DNA of 64,000 nucleotides from Gautieria morchelliformis (Eukaryota > Basidiomycota > Agaricomycetes > Gomphales > Gomphaceae): positions 62,001 through 126,000 of the forward strand of contig WHVA01000029.1 in the NCBI GenBank assembly GCA_015179125.1. The letters run 5' to 3'. This document shows, one piece after another, positions 56,474-64,000 of the stretch; the stretch's first letter is position 1; each line of letters begins with the position of its first letter. The notes below the pieces were generated by a model. It did not search any database. It was not told the origin of the DNA and saw only the letters and a list, made by a program, of their open reading frames with translations. The position numbers and the translations under genes were made by a program.

Positions 56474-58900
56474 ATGAAACTTTGTGTCCTACTGATTGTC
56501 ATTTCAGTGCTCTATGATTGTATTAAATGTCCTATCCTATTTCATTGCCTAGAGAACCACTGTCACTACGTGTTAAATATACAAGGACATGAGTTATCGT
56601 CGGTATCAGTTTTTGCCAGAAGGTTGGGTCAGCTAATGCCCGATGAATCCCACGCTACCCTCTCTTGCTCTGCAGGATATCCACTAATCATGAAGTGCCA
56701 TAGTAGACCTCGTGGTCCTCCCACGGTTAGAAGACTTCCTTACTATCTCAGAACCATCCCTTCATTTGAAGACAATGACAACCTTGAGCGCAATTTTGCA
56801 GACATCTCCTATGCAGACTACTACCGACTGTTTCGCCTCCAAAAGTTGAACATGAATCAACCATCAACCCCCGTTTCTACATTGAACGTCCAAACATCCA
56901 TGGCCAGCCTATGATGCACGCCATCCTTCGGAACCCTAACAAACCACATATTTCAAGACTACAGACAGTTCGTCCCTCTGAAGGCGAACATTTCTACATC
57001 CGCTCGCTGTTATTGCACAGACCAGCTCTGTCTTTTTATGACTTAAGAACCATCAATGGAGTTATACAATCTACCTTTCAAGAAGCTGCACACCTCTCAA
57101 GGTTGTTTGCCGATGTATCTGAAGGTGACAGCTGTCTCACAGAGGCTGTGGAATGCTTATGCACCCCACGACAGTTGCATCTATTGTTCATTCATCTCCT
57201 AACAAATGACTGTTGCCCTCTACCTCTTACCACTTGGAACTTATTCAAGAAACACTTCTCCCATGACTTCCTAGACAGCCAAGGTGGCAATCATGACTTT
57301 GCACACACCGCTGCTCTCTATGAATTTATGAATTATCCAAGTCCTTGGATGAACATGGAAAACAATTGTCTGACTTTGGTTTACCAGATCCACATGTTCG
57401 TGGAAGTGAAATCCAACACGAACTCCTGCAATGGTCTGCAAATCCCGGTCTCCTCCACCACCGCTCCCAAATATGCCAGGCATCATTCAACTCTGAACAA
57501 TGAAATATCTTTGCTGAAATAGAACATGCAGCAGACACTAAAATGCCTTTACGATTATTCGTTGATGGACCCGCAGGTCGTGGTAAAACATTCCTCACCA
57601 ACACTGTTTGTGACTCACAACGCAGCAAACAAGAAATTGTATTACCCACTGCTACTTCAGCTTTTGCGGCACAGGTTTATCCTGGCGGTAGGACAACACA
57701 TGCTGCTTTTAAAGTCAGTGAAATTGGATTCCATTCTTTGCTATGAATGCTAACCTTTCTATGTCAAGGTTCCAGTCAATGAACTATGTGAATTCCTTCG
57801 TTCCCCTATTGAACCTGATGATCCGCGTGGACAAACTATTAAAAGAAGCTTCCATCATCATTTGGGATGAAGCATCCATGGCAAACCATGCTGTTCTCGC
57901 ATGCGTCAATGAGACCCTTCAACGTGTTATGCAAAACTCTCTTCCTTTTGGAGGAAAGATCATCATCCTTCTAGGTGATTTTCGTCAAACATGTCCTGTC
58001 GTCCGTAAAGGTTCAAAAATGTATGTTCTTGATGCCTCAATCCACAGTTCACCTCTGTGGAGAGACTTTGAAATCCGTTCATTGACAACTCCAATCCGTA
58101 ATGCAGATGATCCTGATTTTGCTGCTGCTGTTGATCTCATAGGCAACGGCCCATCTTCCAAGGCTTCCTTGAATATCATCGAATGTATCTCAACTACATC
58201 AGATGTTGTCGACTTTGTCTTTCCTTCCCATATATTGGCTAATGCAGCTCAATGCCTCACACGTTCCATCCTTGCACCCACAAATGCTCAATGTGACATG
58301 TATAACTCCATATGCCTTCACCGCTTGAACACTCCCGAACACACATACCGCAGCCGACTCTACTAAAGAAACTGAAGATGCCAATGTCCTATCACCACAA
58401 CCAATCCTTACTATGTTGCCCGCCAAACTCCTCCTGGTTTGCCATGCCACTCCCTCTCCATCTGCCTAGGTGGTCTATATCGCATAATGCGCAATTTTTC
58501 CATTGCGCGTGGCTTGGTCAAGAACTGTAGAGTGGTTGTCACTCACTTAGGAAAAAACCTCGTGACTGCCAACGCCCTCTGTGTCCATGCAGGTCTAAAG
58601 CACGTTGACAATGAAAACATCCTCCTTCCCCGCATCACATTCACCTCTTTGTTTCCCTCTACAGGCCACACACTTCTCCGCAAGCAATTCCCTCTGTCAC
58701 CTGCATATGCGACTACCTTCAATAGCTGTCAAGGTCTTACACTTGATCGTGTGGCCATAGATCTTTCCACTCCTGTTTTCTCCCATGGTCAACTGTACAC
58801 CGCTTCGTCACGTGTGCGTCATAGAGATGATGTCCGAGTTCACTTTCCATCAGGCAATGACTCTACGGAAACTATTGTCTATGATGAAATAATTCTATGA
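56474..58900 (+). pseudogene. Helitron helicase (PIF1-like), broken, no Rep domain seen
   Basis: The N-terminal zone reads EGEHFYIRSLLLHRPALSFY and TINGVIQSTFQEAAHLSRLF (56911-57522). Walker A LFVDGPAGRGKT is near 57560. ASIIIWDEASMANHAVLACV (Walker B) and ILLGDFRQTCPV follow near 57850-57990. The C-terminal motifs FNSCQGLTLDRVAIDLS and LYTASSRVRHRDDVRVHFP end at 58900. The pieces lie in different frames (56911-57522, 57543-57746, 57743-58366, 58439-58900), so there are at least three frame changes. The Helitron Rep (HUH nuclease) part expected upstream of 56474 is absent or unrecognisable. Confidence 0.85.
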
Positions 58901-59093
58901 TTTCCATGTCCATTACATCCAGGCCAGAGCGAAGCGCAGGCCAGGCTTGTACTGAATCATCTAATAACATCTATTATTCTCCTTATAAATACTACTATAT
59001 ATTCCTATATGTTGTTATTAATACTCTTATAGTATATATTATATACTCATATATGCTGTATTACATAACCATTATGATTATCCTCCTTATCTC

Positions 59094-59510
59094 AACAAAA
59101 AGATTGCACATGTATTCATTGCGAAGACATGTCTGGAATACCTACTGCAATTTGACCAGGATTATGGTGTAAACTTGAATACAAGCAGGTCCTATCAACT
59201 ATTTTGCTATGCCGCAGATCACTGGATGGATCATGCTGAATAGGATCTGGCTGGTGACTGGGATGATCTCCATGGACTGATCATGATGCTCTTGGAGCCC
59301 ATGTGTGCTGTTTATGTTAACTGGATGTGGCTTTACCATCAGAGAAGGCCACGGGTAAATCCTGAGACACGTCCTCTTTACATTGCAGCTGTGACTGGGT
59401 TGGAATGAGCATGCCAACATCTGTTGCTGAAAGGATCAGACATGAATGCACCCCGAGGATTTGATGGCTTTCGCTACTATTTCAACCCATTCCCTCAATA
59501 TTTTGAATCC
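59094..59510 (+). pseudogene. NACHT-ankyrin protein fragment, linker to first ankyrin repeats
   Basis: Reads AHVFIAKTCLEYLLQFDQDY, FCYAADHWMDHAE, LHGLIMMLLEPMCAVYVNW, then RPLYIAAVTGLE and LLLKGSDMNAPRGF. This matches the region after the NACHT domain of fungal NACHT-ankyrin (NLR-like) proteins: an IAKTCLxYLLxFD helix, the YAAxxWxxHA helix and the first ankyrin repeat. Two in-frame stops break it (after DHAE and GLE). It directly follows the split A repeat. The upstream NACHT domain and the downstream ankyrin repeats are missing. Confidence 0.68.
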
Positions 59511-60099
59511 TAACGCTCATAGACATTCTAGTATAAATAGCTACTAGCACTGTACTAACAATTCAGAAAATAACCGTTTCACCCCCTGAAGTATCTACAT
59601 GCATGTTTGATTGCTGTAGCACTTAGTTCTTAATAGTTTTCCCCAATACTTCATTGAGAGTCTACTACTATTGGTTACACTACACTGCTCCAAAAGTGAA
59701 CCTTCGGATCTCTTGTTCCTCTGTTCTCACCTGTTTCCTCCTCGACCCAGTCATGTGACTGATGCCAAGTGGTGACATGCCTGCTCCACCCAGCTTAGTC
59801 AGTATGCACATACATCGTGCACAGGGGTGCATAAAGGATACCCATCTCCCTGAGCAATCAGAATTCTTATATTCTGATTATATTCACAAGAGTGTCCACA
59901 TCCATTGGAGCAGGTCTAGAGGTGGTTGTGAGGGGTGTAGGCATAGGTGCAATCACCTGCCTCAAAGAGAGTGGCCTGGCAAACCTGGTGTGTGATTCAC
60001 CTTGTGGGCAACTGACCTGGGAGGAGGGCCATTGTTCATCACCCTAGGCCCCTGGAATGCTTCATTGGCTGCATGTGTGAGTGCAATTGTTCTCGCCAC
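59511..60099. other. Unassigned sequence
   Basis: tataaata occurs at about 59532 but no gene follows. Nothing else recognised. Confidence 0.35.
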
Positions 60100-61759
60100 T
60101 GTCAGGGGAACCCCCTCCCGAGGATATTTCCGATCTTGGCTTTGGTTCCGACCTGAGGTCTGGGTCTGACCAGAGCACATCCCAAAGGCCAGGCCGATGT
60201 CATGACATGTTTATTTCCCATACTTGCATACTCTATCCTCCTATTTCTCACTCCACTTCTGTGTTCGCTCCAATCGCCCTTGCCCTGTTCGGCAACCGAT
60301 CTTCGCTGTTCGTGCCACTCACCATAGCCACGCCATCAACGCACGATCGACGTCTTTGGACCGACTTGGTGGTTCATCACTAGTCCTATCACCTCCTCTG
60401 CTCAACCCTCTTTTGATGGTGTTCCTATGATCAGATTGTCATGACTTGTGTATTTCCTGCACCTTGGTATCCCCATCTCCCCTTTCGCCATACCTCCTCC
60501 GCCTTCGCTCAGCTTTGCCCCTCACTTTGACCACTCCTCCCCTATGTCCTCTCCATTCGCCCTTCGTTGCATTCGCCAAACGACTATTCGCTGCTCGCAT
60601 CATTCGCCAGCAGGCACGCCATCAAATACGATTGATACCATTTACCCGGCGTGATGGTTCATCACTAACCCCATCATCTTCTCAATCCAACCCCTTTGGG
60701 TGTTCATATGGCCAAAGTGTGTTCGCGGGACGTCCCTTCCATAGGTCGTGTGGGATCAACCCAGTAGATGAAGAGTCCGTGCAGTGTAGCATGTATGCGG
60801 GTCCCAAGACATGGTTTCATACATAAGTGCCTTCGCCACCTTTACTCTCCGTCGTTTCATGTTCGCACTCTTCCCTCACTCTATTGTACATTTATTCCAT
60901 CTACTTAGTATCATGACTGTGCACCCCTATCCGACCCTGACTCACGACAGCCTCTTTCCTATTCGCTGATACCTTGCGAGCATTCGATATAAGTAGTTTG
61001 CATTCACATGTACATTCCTCAGTTCAATTATCATACGTTGTCCATCTTGTGCACACTTGACCTCACTGTGATCATCGTTTTGAGCCTTCTCCTGGAGATT
61101 TCTATCCCCAACCAGAAGAGGACTTAGGCATCACTGGTGAGTTCTCATACTTCATCTTCGTTACCTTAGCCTTCGAACTATTTTCTGTGCTGACGGCGAA
61201 GGGCTCTGAAGGAGCACCTTCGCCGGCGAAGGGATTGTCACCACTTAGACAACCCTTCCGTGACACCTTGCACGTTACATCGTCAAGTGCCACAGGCTAT
61301 TTCGCTACGACTGTAGATAGGGCGAGCTCTGCTCGGGCAGCCCTCTTATCTTGTGAACATTTATGGGTTCACCTATTCGCCGAACGGCATACTTATTCAC
61401 ACAAGTCATTCAGGCATTTGCTGTGTTCACTAATACACGATATTAACACCTAGAAACCAATCTTGACAGCTGAGTTCCCAAACCTTTGGCTTTGGGAATT
61501 ATCCCAGAATGGTGCCAAGGTTGTGGGTCAAGACATGCATGTTAGGTGAGTACCGTGGAGGCGTGGACTTGTGTCATGAGTGGAGCTGGCATCCCTGACT
61601 TTGATCAGAGGTGCAAGGTATATAGGTAGTGTGCTGGCAGTGGAGATCCTTAGCTTTTCCTCTTTGGACCCTCCTGTGCTAGGTGAGTTGTATGTCATGT
61701 ATATAGCTCTTGTTCATCAGACTGCGTGAGTCTGCTGTCTAGGGAGAGTTGCCCTCACA
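60100..61759 (+). repeat. 5' LTR (family LB) of a chromovirus, split by a solo LTR
   Basis: 60100-60197 (tgtcaggggaacccc) plus 61469-61759 (ending gagttgccctcaca), together about 385 bp, matching 10796-11337. It is followed directly by gag-like sequence, so it is probably the 5' LTR of a larger decayed element. Confidence 0.65.
60193..61473 (+). mobile_element. Solo LTR of family LC nested in the LB LTR
   Basis: 60198-61468, tgtcatgacatgtttatt to aaccaatcttgaca. The flanks gccga and gctga are a 5-bp duplication with one mismatch. The first 239 bp are repeated in diverged form from 60437, so the LTR has a tandemly duplicated 5' end. It aligns with the minus-strand copy at 24143-25500. Confidence 0.68.
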
Positions 61760-62146
61760 GCAGGACAAGCTCTTCCCCAAGCACCAGTGGTTGGGTCATG
61801 CAGTAAAGCCATAGGCAATTTCAACATCAGTGATTCTGAGTCACCTTTTGGAATGCCCTCTGAGCATACCGCACCTGACACCCTCTCCTTTGAAGTCACT
61901 CCTTTGGCCTCATGTCCATCCCCCAGTGTCCCTTCAAATCCCATGATGATGGATTGGTCCGAACGGATCCAGAATATCGAAGAAGAGCTCCAGGCCAGCC
62001 AAGTGAAGAACGAGGAAATAGCAAACACACCACACCTCATCATGGCTAAATTAGATTTGAGACGACAGCCCAAGAGCCAAGAGAAGAAGCATGAACCGAA
62101 GAGTTCAGGGGGTTTTAAGATTCAGAAGAAGCCAAGCGACTGGTGA
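61760..62146 (+). mobile_element. Gag-like remnant behind the LB LTR
   Basis: Open stretch with MMMDWSERIQNIEEELQASQ and KLDLRRQPKSQEKKHEPKSS, a charged coiled-coil-like region as at the N-terminus of Ty3/Gypsy Gag. Its position directly after an LTR supports this. Fossil, broken; no further parts recognised before 62460. Confidence 0.45.
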
Positions 62147-62459
62147 TGGGTTCGAGACAAGGGAAGATGAGCCAGCAACGCCCTCTGATTTCGACAGTGA
62201 CTGAGAATGGGGCCAAGCCTTCCTGAATACCCTGACCCTATATTTCATGATCTGTGGAGATGCATTCCCCTCAGTCTGCACCAGGATCAGTAACAAGCAC
62301 TTCTACCGCTTCATCCATTGATAATGTGCCTACAGAGAATGCAAGCCACTGTAGCAAACTCAGAGCATACCACCTATCATCCTCATTGATTAGTGCATCC
62401 AGTTGACAGACAACCCATCGAAACCTTCCCATTCAATCAGAACCAATTCACATGCAGGT

Positions 62460-62860
62460 ATGTGACCACTCACATCCCTTGCATACCCTGCATCAAGGTA
62501 GTCTTAACCATTCCCTTCTCATCTGCCGAGCACATCCTAAACTCAACATTCTCCACAAGTCTCCTGGAAACATATGCTTGGATGTCGCTGTCAATGAGAC
62601 TCTCATCCATGGGTACATCATGTGAAACCAAACCACTGAGCACCTTTTGTATGTCTCTTCTTTCCAACTCAGGTGTAATGTATGTATCCAGCTTCCAATC
62701 ATAAACCTCTCCAACCACTTTCAGAAATCTAGCGCCAGGCATTCATCGACCATATCAAAGACAATATACATGGCCTGGAAGCTGCTGATGATTGTTTTAA
62801 GGTTGACATCAGGTCATCTTGACTTGGGTCTCGGTGTGGACCACAGGAAAGTACGCAACT
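62460..62860 (-). pseudogene. NACHT-domain protein fragment
   Basis: On the minus strand MYIVFDMVDECLA (62772-62734) matches the NACHT Walker B (vyIVfDALDEC). In another frame it continues KVVGEVYDWKLDTYITPELE, SHDVPMDESLIDSDIQAYVS, then RRLVENVEFRMCSADEKGMV and LMQGMQGM (62742-62470), the region behind Walker B in fungal NACHT-ankyrin proteins. One frame change near 62742 breaks it. The P-loop and the C-terminal repeats are missing. It has the opposite orientation to the fragment at 59.1 kb. Confidence 0.68.
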
Positions 62861-63399
62861 CTGAACTTGTCACTGCACCTCAGTATTGACCTCGGTTCTA
62901 GTCCAGGAAAGGTTGCCTTTGATGTGTTTAGCTGTTTATGATACTTTCCCGAGCAGCTTCCCCATGGTCGTCGCGGTGGCGGCGCTGAAAGATTATTTGG
63001 GATGGAGATCATGATATGAGTGCATCGATAATTCACTGGCCTTTACCAGCTAGACGCAAGCTTGACAAGGCCGAACTACGGCAAGAATTAGTGACTGCAA
63101 AGATGCATAGCTCGCCTCCCATTCTATTAGTTCAGATGTGGAATACCAAAGCGGCGATGGTACGTATATTCTTATCACGCTGTCTTCGCCTAGCAGTATT
63201 GAGTTGATGTAATCCCCACCGTGACTCCTCTATCCCCGTCATGTTCAGACCCGCACTTTCTAAGACAAAACACCAAATGTTGCCAATGGACTGTCTATAA
63301 TTGTTTCAGCAAGAAAAGTACACTACACTGGGAGCCGCCACAGAATCACTTACGCTATGCTGTACAGCGCACACAGCGGCCACACACAGAGGAGTCATA
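62861..63399. other. Intergenic, unassigned
   Basis: Nothing recognised. It includes the probable 3' UTR of the P450 gene. Confidence 0.4.
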
Positions 63400-64000
63400 C
63401 TACGCCCAGGATTCTTCGACGCTCTGTGTAATCAGGTCGACAGCTCGCGCAGACCTGGACTTGATTGTGCACAGGAAGGGCTTTGGGTGGCTGAAGTGTC
63501 ATGAATGGAAGTGAACCCGATACCAAAGTGAGTGGGGGCGAATAAGGGCGCACCTGATAGTACCTGGAAGCCACTCAGCCTGCGCTGATGGCTCAAGTAT
63601 CTCCCCGGACTGTGAATCTCGAGCCTTCTCAATGGTAAATGTCGAAAGCGTCATGGCAATCGTGAGGAACAGTCCCTGTTCTGCGACGTGCTGGCCGGGA
63701 CATAGCCTAGGGGGGTGCGTCAACAAGACGGAGGTCGTGTAGAATATATATGTAGAATATGCGTACCTCCTTCCAAAACCAAACACGAGTTGCAGCGGGT
63801 CCGCTGCTGGCACATCCAGCACCTCGTCCTCCATGAATCGTTTGGGGCGAAATTCATCAGGGTCAGGGAAGAATCCAGGGTCATGCGTCATTCCCCTAGA
63901 AGCATAGAACTGAAGGGATGTAAACAGCAACTTGTAAAAGACTCCCTTACCAAATGTTTGGTATGATGAGTGAGCCAGCTGGGATCCGATAACCATTATA
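63400..64000 (-). CDS. Cytochrome P450, C-terminal part, truncated by the window edge
   Basis: Haem-thiolate monooxygenase of the endoplasmic reticulum, typical of the expanded basidiomycete P450 sets. The visible exons are 64000-63951 (GYRIPAGSLIIPN), 63895-63767 (WGMTHDPGFFPDPDEFRPKR then FGFGRR), 63706-63554 (LCPGQHVAEQGLFLTIAMTL and EWLPGTI) and 63490-63400 (HPKPFLCTIKSRSARAVDLI, stop 63400-63402). Introns are 63950-63896, 63766-63707 and 63553-63491, all GT-AG and in frame. The haem-binding motif FGFGRRLCPG is formed across an intron, with its cysteine intact. The PERF-like FRPKRF is present. The ExxR helix and membrane anchor lie beyond the window. No break was seen. Confidence 0.92.

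Larger units (their letters stand above)
52079..58959 (+). mobile_element. Helitron, about 6.9 kb, with captured host gene pieces
   Basis: Rolling-circle transposon inserted into an A repeat, with tcta at both borders (52075-52078, 58960-58963). The left edge reads ttaagcatacgacacc. Near the right edge a GC-rich hairpin-like stretch (gcgaagcgcaggccaggc) lies about 10-30 bp before the border, as in Helitron 3' ends. A CTRR end is not unambiguous. Contents from left to right: histidine kinase piece, TPR array, kinase piece, spacer, OB-fold-like companion gene and helicase. The helicase frame is broken and the Rep nuclease part is not visible, so it is probably not autonomous. Confidence 0.72.
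51643..59089 (-). repeat. A-family repeat, copy 4, split by the Helitron
   Basis: The first part is 51647-52078 and the remainder 58960-59085. Together they make one A element in the same orientation as 12764-13334. Flanks are atta and ctta, a 4-bp duplication with one mismatch. The break in the repeat coincides with the Helitron borders. Confidence 0.68.

Overview
The window is nuclear DNA of a basidiomycete fungus, most likely an Agaricomycete. Host genes are split by many short GT-AG introns of about 47 to 70 bp. The families present (two-domain Vps10, DUF6533 membrane proteins, NACHT-ankyrin proteins, 42-residue TPR arrays, a group III hybrid histidine kinase, an Agaricomycete-type Helitron) are typical of mushrooms. 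Only four loci look like working host genes. They are the 3' part of VPS10 (1-3254, +), a DUF6533 gene (4720-6633, -), a second DUF6533 gene (47358-48934, +) and the C-terminal part of a cytochrome P450 (63400-64000, -). Almost everything between 7.1 and 62.9 kb is mobile DNA, much of it nested.

Layout. 0-7 kb: host genes, with a small VPS10-like fragment between the convergent VPS10 and DUF6533 genes. 7.1-7.5 kb: GC-rich hAT-type MITE with an 8-bp target duplication. 7.9-8.6 kb: integrase/chromodomain remnant of a chromovirus. 8.7-13.3 kb: four copies of two AT-rich repeat families (called A and B here), in mirror order and each with its own 4-bp target duplication, plus a solo LTR. 13.36-23.49 kb: a Ty3/Gypsy element on the minus strand with a whole 809-codon gag. 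Inside it is a three-LTR copia-like element, and inside that a TA-target DNA element. 24.1-25.5 kb: solo LTR carrying a TA-target MITE. 26.5-31.6 kb: CACTA-like pair of terminal repeats enclosing 5 kb of cargo. 33.9-35.7 kb: TIR element P. 35.77-42.15 kb: Ty1/Copia element 1 (minus) carrying a second P copy and a solo LTR. 42.85-47.34 kb: young Ty1/Copia element 2 (plus), which sits 15 bp upstream of the start codon of the second DUF6533 gene. 49.3-52 kb: a likely solo LTR, a B repeat and a gag remnant. 52.08-58.96 kb: a Helitron that splits an A repeat. 59.1-62.9 kb: two NACHT-ankyrin fragments around a chromovirus LTR that itself contains another solo LTR.

The most interesting object is the 6.9-kb Helitron. 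It encodes the helicase and an OB-fold-like companion protein. It also carries, with introns retained, HAMP and HisKA pieces of a NIK1-type histidine kinase that are separated by about nine TPR repeats. This looks like captured and fused host gene pieces, now broken.

Several nested insertions can be read precisely because a sister LTR gives the empty site. In the two older LTR pairs, 10 of 12 differences lie at CpG, which suggests decay driven by cytosine methylation. I found no tRNA, rRNA or CRISPR. All family assignments come from reading motifs by eye; no search was run.
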